Shown here piece after piece: positions 24,244-35,146 of a stretch of DNA of 64,000 nt. Location of the stretch: contig NZ_LT629742.1 of assembly GCF_900104895.1 (NCBI RefSeq), forward strand, positions 434,001 to 498,000, read 5' to 3'. The stretch comes from Microterricola viridarii (lineage in GTDB: Bacteria > Actinomycetota > Actinomycetes > Actinomycetales > Microbacteriaceae). Every line of letters starts with the position of its first letter. Position 1 is the first letter of the stretch. The position numbers and the translations under genes were made by a program. The notes under the pieces are model-generated. The model was not told the DNA's origin. It saw only the letters and a list, made by a program, of their open reading frames with translations, and made no database searches.

Positions 24244-24309
24244 GCGGATGCGGCGCCCGCAGCCACCCGAAAAATCGTTTCAACACGTGCTTTCGGGGCG
24301 CGCATCCGC
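24244..24309. repeat. palindromic dispersed repeat, family 1 copy 2
   Basis: GCGGATGCGGCGCCC (24244-24258) pairs with GGGCGCGCATCCGC (24296-24309) with one bulge. The flanks match copy 1 at 13188-13253. It lies between the convergent amidase and pgm genes. Its loop contains AATCGTTTCAA (24273-24283), which also occurs in the operator at 745-756. Confidence 0.8.
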
Positions 24310-24342
24310 CGACCGGCTACACGCGCGGGTGACGCGCGGCCG

Positions 24343-25968
<1,626 letters not shown>

Positions 25969-26084
25969 GGCTCCAGTCTGGCACCGAGCGGCGCTGCCGG
26001 CCACGCCCGATCCCGCCCGCCGCAGCCGCCTCGGGGCTGACGCGGGCCGCGCCCGCTGCCGCCCGCCGCATTAGGCTGTGAGCC

Positions 26085-27041
26085 ATGCCTGCACTCCACA
26101 CCCAGACGACCGAGGTCAGTTACAGCTATCTGGGCCCGGCCGGCACCTTTACCGAGGCGGCGTTGAAGCAGGTTCCGGATGCCGCGGGCAAGACCTGGCA
26201 CGCCGTGAACAACGTCGGCGAGGCGCTCGCCGACGTCGTCTCCGGGCGCAGCACCGCGGCGATGATCGCCATGGAGAACTCCGTCGAGGGCGGCGTCTCC
26301 GCCACCCAGGACGCCCTGGCGAACATGCCCGGCCTGCGCATCATTGGCGAGTACCTGGTGCCGGTGCGCTTCGAGCTGGTCGCCCGGCCCGGCACCGCGC
26401 TGGCCGACGTGCGCACCATCAACGCGCACCCCGTCGCCTACGCCCAGTGCGGCACCTGGCTGAACCAGGCGCTGCCCGGACACGGCCACATCCCGGCCTC
26501 CAGCAACGTGGCCGCCGCCGCGACCCTGCTGCACGGCAGCCTCGCGGATGCCGCGATCGCCCCGATCGGCATCACCGAGCACTACCCGCTCGACGTGCTG
26601 GCCGAGAACATCGGCGACAACAACAACGCCGTCACCCGCTTCGTGCTGGTCAGCCGCAGCCGCGTCATCCCCGCGCCCACCGGCGCCGACAAGACCAGCC
26701 TCATCGTCGAGCTGCCGGACGACGTCTCCGGCTCACTGCTCGGCATGCTCGAGCAGTTCTCGACCCGCGGGGTGAACCTCAGCCTGATCGAGTCCCGGCC
26801 GATCGGCGACGCCCTCGGCCGCTACCGCTTCATCATCGACGCCGACGGCCACATCAGCGACGAGCGGATGGCCGACGCGCTGCTCGGCCTGCGCCGGTTC
26901 AGCCCGAACGTGCTCTTCCTGGGCTCCTACCCGCGCGCGGACAAGCAGGCCATCGAGTTCACGTCCCGCTACGACGATGCGATCTTCGTCGAGGCCCGCC
27001 AGTGGCTGGCCGGGCTGCTCGACCCGACCCCGGAGGGGTAG
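26085..27041 (+). CDS. pheA: prephenate dehydratase
   Basis: This cytoplasmic enzyme converts prephenate to phenylpyruvate in phenylalanine synthesis. The 318-residue monofunctional form has a dehydratase domain (YSYLGPAGTFTEAAL, then MIAMENSVEGGV, with the catalytic Thr in NAVTRFVLVS). It ends in an ACT domain, PGSLLGMLEQFS-like with the allosteric motif NLSLIESRPIG. No chorismate mutase domain is fused, the usual actinobacterial arrangement. It is divergent from pgm. Confidence 0.95.
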   Translation: MPALHTQTTEVSYSYLGPAGTFTEAALKQVPDAAGKTWHAVNNVGEALADVVSGRSTAAMIAMENSVEGGVSATQDALANMPGLRIIGEYLVPVRFELVARPGTALADVRTINAHPVAYAQCGTWLNQALPGHGHIPASSNVAAAATLLHGSLADAAIAPIGITEHYPLDVLAENIGDNNNAVTRFVLVSRSRVIPAPTGADKTSLIVELPDDVSGSLLGMLEQFSTRGVNLSLIESRPIGDALGRYRFIIDADGHISDERMADALLGLRRFSPNVLFLGSYPRADKQAIEFTSRYDDAIFVEARQWLAGLLDPTPEG

Positions 27042-27049
27042 CCCGCCGG

Positions 27050-28069
27050 TTACTGCGCGCGCGGCACCCGCAGCAGCAGCGCGCCGGCATCCGTCTTGAA
27101 ACCGACGGCCGTCGCGACGCCGAACTCGTCGCCGTCGATCTCGAGCTCCTGCGCGCCGTCTTCGATGCGCAGCTCGATGGCCGTGCCGCGCAGGTAGACC
27201 ATCTCGCTGCGCTTGTCGCCGCCGGTGAGGTCGAGAAACTGCCGGCCGACCGAGGTCTTGCGCAGCACCCGGTTCTCCCAGGCCACCCGGCGCCAGATCA
27301 TCAGCCAGCCCCAGGCGTTCTTCGGCTGCAGCACGGCGACGTCGAGGAACCCGTCGTCCAACTCGGCGTCCGGGATCAGCTCGATGTTGCCCGGCAGCAT
27401 GCCGAGGTTGGCCACCAGCACGGTGGCGACCCGCACCCGGTGGGAGTGTCTGCCCTCCATGCGATAGTGCAGGTGGAAGGGCTTGGACATGGGCAGAATT
27501 CGCAGTCCCGCATCGATGTAGGCCAGCCAGCCGACGCGCTTCTTCAGCGCCGGGTCGGTGTTGGAGATCATGGCGGCGTCGATGCCCACCCCGCTCATCA
27601 CGAGCGAGACGTGCTGCTCGGTGCTGGAGTCCGGCCGGGTCACGTCGACCAGCAGGGCGTCGATGGGGCGCTCGGCGCCGGTGAAGGCGATGTCGAGCGC
27701 GGCCGGAACGTCGTTCACGGGAATCTCGAGGTTGCGGGCGAGCAGGTTGCCGGTGCCGGCGGGCACGATGCCCATGGCGGTGCCGGTTCCGCGCATGCCC
27801 TCGGCCACCGAGCGCACCGTGCCGTCGCCGCCGGCGGCGATCACCAGCGGCAGCCGCATCGCGACAGCGCGCTCGGCCATGCTCCGGCCCGGGTCGTCGG
27901 CTTCGGTCTCCAGCCAGACGGATGCTGCCCAGCCGTGCCGTTTCTCGGCCTGGTGCACCGCCTTCTTCAGCTCGTCCACGCCGCTCTTGCTCGGGTTGAA
28001 GACGATCGCGGCGCGCGGCTTGGCGGCGGCGGGGGGAGCCGCGGCATCCGGACTACTCAGGGTGGGCAC
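27050..28069 (-). CDS. diacylglycerol/lipid kinase family protein
   Basis: This 339-residue protein belongs to the DAGK catalytic family, which phosphorylates diacylglycerol or a related lipid using ATP. The nucleotide motifs IAAGGDGTVRSVAEG and GIVPAGTGNLLARNL are intact, and KPRAAIVFNPSK begins the fold. The C-terminal half has the beta-rich DAGK accessory region. It starts with GTG at 28067-28069 and is divergent from serS, with 100 bases between. The exact lipid substrate is not evident. Confidence 0.9.
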   Translation of the reverse strand: MPTLSSPDAAAPPAAAKPRAAIVFNPSKSGVDELKKAVHQAEKRHGWAASVWLETEADDPGRSMAERAVAMRLPLVIAAGGDGTVRSVAEGMRGTGTAMGIVPAGTGNLLARNLEIPVNDVPAALDIAFTGAERPIDALLVDVTRPDSSTEQHVSLVMSGVGIDAAMISNTDPALKKRVGWLAYIDAGLRILPMSKPFHLHYRMEGRHSHRVRVATVLVANLGMLPGNIELIPDAELDDGFLDVAVLQPKNAWGWLMIWRRVAWENRVLRKTSVGRQFLDLTGGDKRSEMVYLRGTAIELRIEDGAQELEIDGDEFGVATAVGFKTDAGALLLRVPRAQ

Positions 28070-28169
28070 GACACAAAGCTACGGCATCGGGGCGCGCGGG
28101 CCCTGAGCGGGCGGGGCGCGCCCGGCTCGCGGCGGAACTGGCGGGCGACGCGATTGGTAGACTGACCCG

Positions 28170-29438
28170 GTGATTGATCCCGTACTGCTGCGCGAAAACC
28201 CCGATCTCATCAAGGCCTCACAGGAGGCACGCGGTGATTCCGTCGAGCTGGTCGATGAGGCGCTCGCCGCCGATTCCGAGCGCCGCGCCGCCATCGCGCT
28301 GTTCGAGCAGCTCCGCAGCGAGCAGAACGTCTTCAGCAAGAAGGTCGGCCGCGCCGCTCCGGAGGAGAAGAAGGCGCTGCTCGCCGAGGTGCAGGAGCTC
28401 TCCGCGCGGGTCAAAGCCGCCAGCGCCGCCGCCGGCGAGGCCGAGGCGCGCTTCACCACGGCGATCCGCGCCATCGGCAACCCCATCATCGACGGCGTCC
28501 CGGCCGGCGGCGAGGACAACTTCGTCACGCTGCGCACCCACGGCGATACCCCGAGCTTCGACTTCGAGCCGCGCGACCACCTGGAGCTCGGCGAGCTGCT
28601 CGGCGCCATCGACATGGCCCGCGGGGCCAAGGTCAGCGGCGCCCGCTTCTACTTCCTCAAGGGCATCGGCGCCCGCCTCGAGATCGCGCTGATGAACATG
28701 GCGCTGGACCGGGCGCTCTCCGCCGGGTTCACGCCGCTCATCACGCCCACGCTGGTGCGCCCCGAGATCATGGACGGCACCGGGTTCCTCGGCGAGCACT
28801 CCGACGAGATCTACTACCTGCCCGTCGACGACCTCTACCTGACCGGCACCAGCGAGGTCGCCCTCGCCGGCTACCACTCCGACGAGATCCTCGACCTGTC
28901 GGCCGAGCCGCTCCGCTACGCCGGCTGGTCCACCTGCTACCGCCGCGAGGCCGGCTCGGGCGGCAAGGACACCCGCGGCATCATCCGCGTGCACCAGTTC
29001 AACAAGCTGGAGATGTTCGCCTATGTGCTGCCCGAGAACGCCGAGGCCGAGCACGACCGCCTCGTCGCCCTGCAGGAGGACATGCTGCAGGCCCTCGGCC
29101 TCAGCTACCGCGTCATCGACGTCGCAGCCGGCGACCTCGGCTCCAGCGCGGCCCGCAAGTTCGACATCGAGGCCTGGGTTCCCACGCAGGGCGCCTACCG
29201 CGAGCTGACCAGCACGAGCAACTGCTCCACCTACCAGGCGCGCCGACTCGACATCCGCTACCGCACCGACTCGGGCAAGACCACCCCGGTCGCCACCCTG
29301 AACGGCACGCTGGCCACCACGCGCTGGATCGTCGCCATCCTCGAGACGCACCAGCAGGCCGACGGCTCCGTCATCGTTCCGGAGGCGCTGCGGCCCTACC
29401 TCGGCGGCCTCGAGAAGATGGAGCCGCTCCAGCGATGA
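28170..29438 (+). CDS. serS: seryl-tRNA synthetase
   Basis: SerS charges tRNA-Ser with serine. The 422-residue protein begins with the family [17 protein letters not shown] (GTG start) and an N-terminal coiled-coil arm at about residues 25-100, which binds the long variable arm of tRNA-Ser. The class II core follows: motif 2 as [24 protein letters not shown] and motif 3 as [15 protein letters not shown]. Two tRNA-Ser genes lie within 2.6 kb downstream. It overlaps the HAD gene by four bases (ATGA). Confidence 0.97.
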   Translation: MIDPVLLRENPDLIKASQEARGDSVELVDEALAADSERRAAIALFEQLRSEQNVFSKKVGRAAPEEKKALLAEVQELSARVKAASAAAGEAEARFTTAIRAIGNPIIDGVPAGGEDNFVTLRTHGDTPSFDFEPRDHLELGELLGAIDMARGAKVSGARFYFLKGIGARLEIALMNMALDRALSAGFTPLITPTLVRPEIMDGTGFLGEHSDEIYYLPVDDLYLTGTSEVALAGYHSDEILDLSAEPLRYAGWSTCYRREAGSGGKDTRGIIRVHQFNKLEMFAYVLPENAEAEHDRLVALQEDMLQALGLSYRVIDVAAGDLGSSAARKFDIEAWVPTQGAYRELTSTSNCSTYQARRLDIRYRTDSGKTTPVATLNGTLATTRWIVAILETHQQADGSVIVPEALRPYLGGLEKMEPLQR

Positions 29439-30247
29439 CTTCCCCCCGGTGGCTCGTTGCCCTCGACGTCGACGGAACGATTCTGCACGAAGACGAGACG
29501 CTGACGGATGCCGTCCGCGACGCCATCGTGGCCACCCAGGCGGCCGGCCACGAGGTCACCCTCGCCACGGGGCGCAGCTGGGAGAGCTGCTGGCAGCTGA
29601 TGGAGAAGATCGGCCTCACGCCGGAGTACGTGGTCTGCGCGAACGGCGCCCTGATCATGCAGCGCGACGCCGCCGCGTCGCACGGCTACCGCCGGGCGCA
29701 CGTGGAGACCTTCGACCCGAAGCCCGTGCTCGACCGCATCCGCGACCACCTGCCAGAGGGCCGGTTCATGGTCGAGGACGCCGAGGGCTACCGCTTCTAC
29801 ACCGACGGCATGCTCGACTGGAACCTCGAGAAGGCGCGCAAGGTCGAGTTCGACGAGCTGAGCGACTCGCCGGCGACCCGCGTCGTCGTGCTCTCTCCTG
29901 ACCACGACCTCGAGGAGTTCCTCAGCATCGTCGCGGGCATGGGCCTGCACCAGGTGACCTACTCGGTGGGCTGGACGGCCTGGTTGGACATCGCGCCGGA
30001 GGGCGTGAACAAGGCCACCGCCCTCGAGCGGGTGCGCGAAGCGCTCGGCATCCCGCGCTCCCAGTTGCTGGTCGCCGGCGACGGGCGCAACGACATCGAC
30101 ATGTTCGCGTGGGCCAGGGCCGAGGGCCGGGCCATCGCGATGGGCCAGGCGCCGGAGGAAGTCCTGGACGCCGCGAGTGAGGTCACCGGCAGCATCGAGG
30201 CCGACGGTCTCGCCACCGCTCTGCAGGCGTTCGCCGCCGGAAACTGA
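29435..30247 (+). CDS. HAD-superfamily hydrolase, Cof type
   Basis: This 270-residue haloacid-dehalogenase-like phosphatase has motif I ALDVDGTI with the nucleophile Asp, motif II in TLATGRS, motif III as the Lys of VNKATAL, and motif [14 protein letters not shown]. The large C2-type cap between motifs II and III is characteristic of the Cof subfamily, which dephosphorylates sugar phosphates and cofactors. Its ATGA overlap with serS suggests coupled translation. No specific substrate can be assigned. Confidence 0.92.
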   Translation: MTSPRWLVALDVDGTILHEDETLTDAVRDAIVATQAAGHEVTLATGRSWESCWQLMEKIGLTPEYVVCANGALIMQRDAAASHGYRRAHVETFDPKPVLDRIRDHLPEGRFMVEDAEGYRFYTDGMLDWNLEKARKVEFDELSDSPATRVVVLSPDHDLEEFLSIVAGMGLHQVTYSVGWTAWLDIAPEGVNKATALERVREALGIPRSQLLVAGDGRNDIDMFAWARAEGRAIAMGQAPEEVLDAASEVTGSIEADGLATALQAFAAGN

Positions 30248-30422
30248 GCGCGCAGCGCCGCGCAGTTGCTGCGAAAAAGCCGGGAACTGGCGGTGCAGGT
30301 GCCGGGATCCAGTGTGCGCGCAGGATCGACTGGCATCCTAGAAATCCTGCGTTCAGCTAGAATCGGGCCTTGTTCGTTTCTTTCAGCCCTTCGTTCGTGA
30401 ACGAGGATGATGGAAGTGTTCG

Positions 30423-30507
30423 GGAGGGCTGTCCGAGCGGCCGATGGAGCCAGTCTTGAAAACTGGTGGGCAGAAATGTCTCGTGGGTTCGAATCCCACG
30501 CCCTCCG
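30423..30507 (+). tRNA. tRNA-Ser (anticodon TGA)
   Basis: The 85-base cloverleaf has acceptor arms GGAGGGC (30423-30429) and GCCCTCC (30500-30506), discriminator G, anticodon stem CCAGT/ACTGG with loop CTTGAAA and anticodon TGA at 30457-30459, a long variable arm and TTCGAAT in the T loop. The CCA end is not encoded. A TAGAAT hexamer at 30358-30363 may be its -10 element. Confidence 0.96.
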
Positions 30508-30543
30508 CACTGTGTGCTTCGGGCACTTTATGAAGGGAAGTCA

Positions 30544-31818
30544 GTGAGCGAAGAGTTGCGCCCCCGCAGTCGCCGATCGATGAGAACGCCGACGATTGCC
30601 CGGCACGGTCGACTGAAGAAGTCGAACCCATTCGCCACCATCACCCGGTTCCTCGCCGCTGCGCTCGCCGTGCTCATGGTCAGCGGGGCATCCGTCGCCG
30701 CCATCGCCGCGTATGACCTCGCCGCGAGCGTCAAGCCCGGTGTCGAGCTGGTCGGCGACGACACCCCGGTCTCGATCCCGAAGATCGGCGCCTGGGAGGG
30801 CGGGCTCAACCTGCTCTTGGTCGGCAGCGACAGCCGCAAGGGCCAGGACCCGGCCTTCGGCGAAGACGACACCGGTGACCTCAACGACGTCACCATGCTC
30901 CTGCACGTGTCCGCCGACCACTCCAGCGCCACCGTGGTGAGCTTCCCGCGCGACATGTACGTGCCGATCCCGTCCTGCCCCGACCCGGAGGACGAGGACA
31001 ACCCCTACCCGTCGATGAGCTACCAGAAGATCAACACCACGCTCAGCTACGGCGGACTGCCCTGCACCGTGCTCACGGTGGAAGAGCTCACCGGCCTCGA
31101 CATTCGCTTCGCTGCCGAGGTGCAGTTCAGCGGCGTCATCGCCATGTCCAACGCCGTCGGTGGCGTGCCGGTCTGCGTCGGCGCACGCATCGAAGACGAG
31201 TACACGGGAATCTTCCTCGACCCGGGCGAGCACACGCTGATGGGCGTCGACGCGCTGCAGTTCCTGCGCACCCGCCACGGCGTCGGCGACGGCAGCGACC
31301 TCACCCGCATCGGCAACCAGCAGGTGTTCCTCTCCTCGCTGATGCGCACCATTAAGAGCGCAGACACGCTCAGCGATCCCGCCAAGCTCTACTCGCTGGC
31401 CAAGGCGGCCCTCAGCAACGTTGTCCTCTCCACCCAGCTGCAGAACGTCGACAACATGGTCGCCATCGCGATGGCCCTCAAGGACATCCCGCTCGAGCAG
31501 ATCAACTTCGTGCAGTACCCGACCGGGTCCGTCGACGGTGGAGTTGAGCCGAACGTGGAGGCCGCAGACGCGCTGCTCGCGGCGCTCGTCGCCGACCAGC
31601 CGATCCAGCTCGGCGGCGCGACGGGCGGCACCCTGCCCGACCCGAACGCTCCGGTCGACCCGAACGCGACGATCGACGCCAGCGCCGTCGACGCGGACGG
31701 TGCGGTTGTCCCGGACGCCGCGGCCGACCCCGGCGCGACCGTGCTGCCGAGCGACATCCTGGGCCAAAGCGCCGGTCAGTACACCTGCTCCGACGGCCGC
31801 ACGCTCGACGACCAATAG
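30544..31818 (+). CDS. LytR-CpsA-Psr (LCP) family protein
   Basis: LCP proteins transfer glycopolymers such as teichoic acid-like chains or arabinogalactan from lipid carriers to peptidoglycan. The 424-residue product has a basic cytoplasmic N-terminus, one membrane segment (TITRFLAAALAVLMVSGASVAAIAA) and an extracellular LCP domain with LLLVGSDSR, the Asp-rich LNDVTMLLHV, VVSFPRDMYVPIP and LQFLRTRHGVGDGSDLTRIGNQQ. An Asp/Ala/Pro-rich tail ends it. The GTG at 30544 follows AAGGGAAG; an ATG at 30580 is a shorter alternative. Confidence 0.92.
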   Translation: MSEELRPRSRRSMRTPTIARHGRLKKSNPFATITRFLAAALAVLMVSGASVAAIAAYDLAASVKPGVELVGDDTPVSIPKIGAWEGGLNLLLVGSDSRKGQDPAFGEDDTGDLNDVTMLLHVSADHSSATVVSFPRDMYVPIPSCPDPEDEDNPYPSMSYQKINTTLSYGGLPCTVLTVEELTGLDIRFAAEVQFSGVIAMSNAVGGVPVCVGARIEDEYTGIFLDPGEHTLMGVDALQFLRTRHGVGDGSDLTRIGNQQVFLSSLMRTIKSADTLSDPAKLYSLAKAALSNVVLSTQLQNVDNMVAIAMALKDIPLEQINFVQYPTGSVDGGVEPNVEAADALLAALVADQPIQLGGATGGTLPDPNAPVDPNATIDASAVDADGAVVPDAAADPGATVLPSDILGQSAGQYTCSDGRTLDDQ

Positions 31819-31898
31819 TTCGGAAGCCGCGATGGTCAAAACCGCTCCAAAAAGCGGATATGATTGTCGTCGTGTGTTCGCCTCGGCAAGCACACAGA

Positions 31899-31989
31899 GG
31901 AACCGTCGCATAGTTCGGCCTAGTGCACCACCCTGCTAAGGTGGAGTACCCTTTACAGGGTACCGTGGGTTCAAATCCCACCGGTTCCG
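31899..31989 (+). tRNA. tRNA-Ser (anticodon GCT)
   Basis: The 91-base cloverleaf has acceptor arms GGAACCG (31899-31905) and CGGTTCC (31982-31988), discriminator G, anticodon stem CCACC/GGTGG with anticodon GCT at 31935-31937, a long variable arm (TACCCTTTACAGGGTA) and the T loop TTCAAAT. CCA is not encoded. A strong terminator follows. Confidence 0.96.
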
Positions 31990-31997
31990 CACTTCAC

Positions 31998-32025
31998 AAA
32001 AACCCCCGCCTCGGCGGGGGTTTTT
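31998..32025 (+). terminator. Rho-independent terminator after tRNA-Ser(GCT)
   Basis: CCCCCGCC and GGCGGGGG form an eight-base-pair GC stem with a TC loop, flanked by five A and five T residues. It is a classic intrinsic terminator. Confidence 0.95.
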
Positions 32026-32198
32026 GCGTGAGTGGCCCATCGCAGCAGGAAGCCCCGCTCCGCCGACTCGAGGGGGCTGCCGAACGGTCGCGCGGTTGCC
32101 TCAAAGCAGCCGCGGCCCCCCCACTCTGGTGGGAGAGAATTGCGCGTGTTGGCTGTACGGTGAGAGTTTCTTACCTCGAGAGCGAGAACTTCAGAGTC

Positions 32199-32774
32199 AT
32201 GCCGCGCACCACACCGCCTATTCCAAATGAAGCCGAAACCCCTCGCGCCAGCTTCTTCACGAAGCCGACTACTCGCCGCACGGCGGCGTTCGTGAGCGGC
32301 GGCGCTCTGCTGTTGGGTCTGATCTTTGGCAGCTCGGCGGCTGGTGCCAGCGGTTCCTCGGAGATCGCAGAGTTGAAGTCCGAGCTCGCACAGTCCGAAG
32401 AGGCATCGCTCGGCCTTGCTGCTGAGCTGGAGCAGCTGGAGAGCGACCACGAGAGCATCAGCGCATCCGAGGCAAAGAAAACCAAGACGATCGCCGCTCT
32501 GCAGGCAGACGCCGGCACCGCCGCGACCGCAGCCATAGCGCAAGCGGAGAAGATCACTGCGCTTGAGGCAGAACTTGCTGCGGCAGCTGCCGCGGTGGCC
32601 GCCGCCGCCCCGCCGGAGCCGGCCCCCGCCCCCGTTGCCGACACCCCCGTGACCAACACCTACTTCAAGAACTGCACCGCTGTGCGCAACGCGGGGGCCG
32701 CGCCGATCCGTGCCGGCGACCCCGGGTACGGCTCGCACCTTGACCGCGACGGAGATGGCGTGGGCTGCGAGTAG
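32199..32774 (+). CDS. excalibur calcium-binding domain protein with a coiled coil
   Basis: This 191-residue protein appears to be anchored by one membrane segment (TAAFVSGGALLLGLIFGSSAAG, about residues 27-48). A long heptad-like coiled coil (SSEIAELKSELAQSEEASLGLAAELEQLE, then ITALEAELAAAAAAV) follows, then a Pro-rich linker. The C-terminus is an excalibur domain, YFKNCTAVRNAGAAPIRAGDPGYG ending LDRDGDGVGCE, with the DxDxDGxGCE calcium motif. The ATG at 32199 is chosen; an upstream GTG at 32160 is possible. Function is unknown; cell surface location is likely. Confidence 0.85.
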   Translation: MPRTTPPIPNEAETPRASFFTKPTTRRTAAFVSGGALLLGLIFGSSAAGASGSSEIAELKSELAQSEEASLGLAAELEQLESDHESISASEAKKTKTIAALQADAGTAATAAIAQAEKITALEAELAAAAAAVAAAAPPEPAPAPVADTPVTNTYFKNCTAVRNAGAAPIRAGDPGYGSHLDRDGDGVGCE

Positions 32775-33102
32775 CGCCACGCTGTCGTTCCGGCGCTCGG
32801 TCACTCTGACACGCGGACGGGCAGATCCCGGCCGTGAACGGTGAGAGCTGCCAAGCACGCAGCCGCCCCCCGGGCGGCATCCAGAAACGCGTTTGGCCCT
32901 GCCCGCTGCGCGGGTGTGGGGGCTCAGTCCGGCTCGTCTGAGAAGGTTCGGACCACGCCGTGGGGCAGCGCTCGATTCAATCGCCCACCTCGGGGCCGAT
33001 GAGGAGTCACGACGGCTTTGGAAGGCGGGTCGAGTGTATGCGGATCCCGGTATGCGGTCTGGATTTCGGCGGTGCCCTAGAGCGAACGGCGTCTGAGAGC
33101 GC
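32775..33102. other. 328-bp gene-free stretch between convergent genes
   Basis: It holds the repeat at 32855-32923. The rest contains only a 67-codon open frame (32893-33096) that lacks a ribosome site and runs through the repeat, so no gene is called. Base composition is slightly less GC-rich than the neighbours. Confidence 0.6.
32855..32923. repeat. dispersed repeat family 2, copy A
   Basis: This segment begins GCACGCAGCCGCC and includes GGGCGGCATCCAGAAACGCG and TTTGGCCC. It matches 41279-41345 across about 46 bases with one indel and one substitution, then diverges partly. The two copies lie in the same orientation on either side of the 33.1-41.25 kb catabolic block. Confidence 0.85.
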
Positions 33103-34308
33103 TCAGTAGTGGCTCGTCAGGAAGTTCCTGATCCGCTCCAGGCCTTCGACGAGCTGGGAGTCATCGAGTGCATATGAGAACCGCAAGTGGCCAGGCGCGC
33201 CGAAGGCCTCGCCGGGAACGACTGCCACGTCGACTTCCTCCAGCAGCAAGGTCGAGAGCTGGAGGGTGCTGGTGACCGGCGCGCCGTTGAGCTTCAAAGC
33301 TCCGTCGAGCACGGCGCGGACATCCGGGAAGATGTAGAAGGCGCCGAGCGGCTTCGGGACAACGAATCCGGGAACGGTCTTGAGGATGTCGTATGCGATC
33401 AGCCGTCTCCGGTTGAAGACCGCACGCATCTGCCCGGGAAAGTCGCTGTTGTCGGCGAGAGCGGCGAGCGCGGCGCGCTGAGAGATGTTCGAAACGTTCC
33501 CGGTGGTGTGCGACTGGAAGTTCTTGACCGCCTCGATGACTGCGGGCGTCGAAATCGCCCAGCCGAGGCGCCAACCGGTCAGCACGTGGCTCTTCGCCAG
33601 TCCGTTCACGATGATGAGCTGATCGCGCGGCACGAAACGTGAAATCGAGGTGAAGGAGGCCGCGTCGTAGACGAAGTCGTGGTAGATCTCATCGGACATC
33701 ACCCAGATGCGATTCTCGGTCACCCAGCGGCCGATCGCTCGGATCTCGTCCTCGGTGTAGACGGAGCCGGTGGGGTTTGACGGCGAGGTGAAGATGAGCA
33801 ACTTGGTGCGCGGCGTTCTGGCGCGCTCCAGCTGGGCCACGGTGGTCTTGTAGCCAGACTCCGAGTCTGTCTCGACGGGCACGGTGATGCCGCCGGCGAG
33901 CTTGATCTGCTCGGGATAGCTCGTCCAATAGGGCGCGGGGAGAATGACTTCGTCGCCGGGGTTGAGCACCGCCGAGAGGGTGTTGAAAATCGCCTGCTTG
34001 CCCCCATTGGCCACTGCCACGTCGGCGGCGGAGAAGGACGTTCCGCTGTATCCGCTCGTGTACTCGGCGATCGCGGTGCGAAGTTCTGGGAGCCCCGTTG
34101 GGCCGCTGTAGTGGTGGTTCTTCGGCTCATCGATCGCCCGCTTGGCCGCCTCGGTGATGAAGGCGGGCGTGTCGAAGTCCGGCTCACCGGCGCCGAATGC
34201 GATGACGGGCCGCCCCTGGCTCGAATACAGCTTGGCCAATGCGTCGATTGCCTGGGGTGCCGACTCTGACACGGAAGCCAGGAGTCGAGACACGGTCAGA
34301 TCAGTCAT
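33103..34308 (-). CDS. class I/II PLP-dependent aminotransferase (aspartate aminotransferase-like)
   Basis: This 401-residue cytoplasmic enzyme moves an amino group between an amino acid and a keto acid. It has the fold type I layout: FGAGEPDFDTPAFI near the N-terminus, HHYSGPTGLPELR, the cofactor-ring stretch SNPTGSVY, SDEIYHDFVYD, and the PLP lysine in VNGLAKSHVLTGWRLGW. It overlaps the second permease gene by eight bases and is the distal gene of the LysR-associated cluster. That position suggests that it acts on the imported substrate or its breakdown product. The acceptor and donor are not predictable. Confidence 0.92.
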   Translation of the reverse strand: MTDLTVSRLLASVSESAPQAIDALAKLYSSQGRPVIAFGAGEPDFDTPAFITEAAKRAIDEPKNHHYSGPTGLPELRTAIAEYTSGYSGTSFSAADVAVANGGKQAIFNTLSAVLNPGDEVILPAPYWTSYPEQIKLAGGITVPVETDSESGYKTTVAQLERARTPRTKLLIFTSPSNPTGSVYTEDEIRAIGRWVTENRIWVMSDEIYHDFVYDAASFTSISRFVPRDQLIIVNGLAKSHVLTGWRLGWAISTPAVIEAVKNFQSHTTGNVSNISQRAALAALADNSDFPGQMRAVFNRRRLIAYDILKTVPGFVVPKPLGAFYIFPDVRAVLDGALKLNGAPVTSTLQLSTLLLEEVDVAVVPGEAFGAPGHLRFSYALDDSQLVEGLERIRNFLTSHY

Positions 34309-35146
34309 TGCGCTTCACTTTCTTCGGAGTGCCGGATGAACTCGACCACTTCTGCACCCGCACCGCCAAGTAGGAGAGCGCGAGGCAGAGCGCGACGTAG
34401 ATGGAGCCCATGACCATGGCCGCGGGGATGATGGGGCTGCCGTACTGCATCTGGGTTCCGTAGAACTTCGCCAGATAGAGCAGCTCGGGATAGGTGACCA
34501 TGAAGCCGAGGGCAGTGTCTTTGAGGGCCACGACGAGCTGGGAGATAATTGCGGGCAGCATGTTGCGGATCGCCTGCGGGGCCAGGATGACGGCGAGCAC
34601 CTGGCCCTTGCGGAGCCCAATCGCTGCACCGGCCTCTGACTGGCCCTTGGGCAGCGAGTTGAGGCCCGCCCGGAAGATCTCCGCAAAGACAGAACCGTTG
34701 TAGATGGCGAGCCCCACCGTCACAGCGATGAATGGTGTGACGAAGGTGGCGCCGAGCACCGGCAGTCCGTAGTAGATCAGCATCATCAGCACGAGCAGCG
34801 GGATTGCGCGGAACGTCTCGGTGAGCCACGTGACGGAGGTGCGGACCCACCGCGCCGGTGAGAGCCGGCCCAGGAGGAGCAGCACGCCGAGTATGAGGGC
34901 GAGAATCGCCCCGGTGGCGAAGGCGCGGAGGGTCGACCCGGTGGTTTCCAGAATCTCGCGTTGGACGAGCGGGAAGGTGAAGAGTTCCCACTTGGCTGCC
35001 GCGAACTGTCCCGACTTGTAGAGCTGAACGACGATGAAGCCGAGGATGAGTGCGACGACGGTGATCGTGACGAATCCGGCGATGTTGCTCTTGCGTCGTC
35101 CCTTGGGGCCGAGCACGTCGAAGAGCTCTTGGGTGGCGTAGCTCAC
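34301..35146 (-). CDS. amino acid ABC transporter permease (GluD/GltK-like)
   Basis: This 281-residue permease belongs to the polar amino acid (HisMQ) family. An N-terminal cytoplasmic part and several membrane segments surround the EAA-type loop LPKGQSEAGAAIGLRKGQVL. AIRNMLPAIISQLVVALKDTALG is the characteristic C-terminal stretch. The GTG start at 35144-35146 overlaps the stop of the partner permease (GTGA). The product should form a heterodimer with that partner. Confidence 0.92.
   Translation of the reverse strand: MSYATQELFDVLGPKGRRKSNIAGFVTITVVALILGFIVVQLYKSGQFAAAKWELFTFPLVQREILETTGSTLRAFATGAILALILGVLLLLGRLSPARWVRTSVTWLTETFRAIPLLVLMMLIYYGLPVLGATFVTPFIAVTVGLAIYNGSVFAEIFRAGLNSLPKGQSEAGAAIGLRKGQVLAVILAPQAIRNMLPAIISQLVVALKDTALGFMVTYPELLYLAKFYGTQMQYGSPIIPAAMVMGSIYVALCLALSYLAVRVQKWSSSSGTPKKVKRND

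Noticed and set aside
24273-24283. LacI operator AATCGTTTCAA between the amidase and pgm genes
   Set aside because: It matches the core of the 745-756 site, but it lies in the loop of a repeat between two gene ends with no promoter to control.
26078-28165. 695-codon open frame overlapping pheA and the lipid kinase gene
   Set aside because: It spans two recognisable genes on opposite strands in another frame and has the Arg/His-rich composition of a GC shadow.
31899-32025. tRNA-associated integration site
   Set aside because: A tRNA gene and nearby repeats are present, but there is no duplicated tRNA 3' end, integrase or phage gene in the window.
32893-33096. 67-codon frame in the gap before the aminotransferase
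   Set aside because: No ribosome site, it runs through a dispersed repeat, and its composition is not protein-like.
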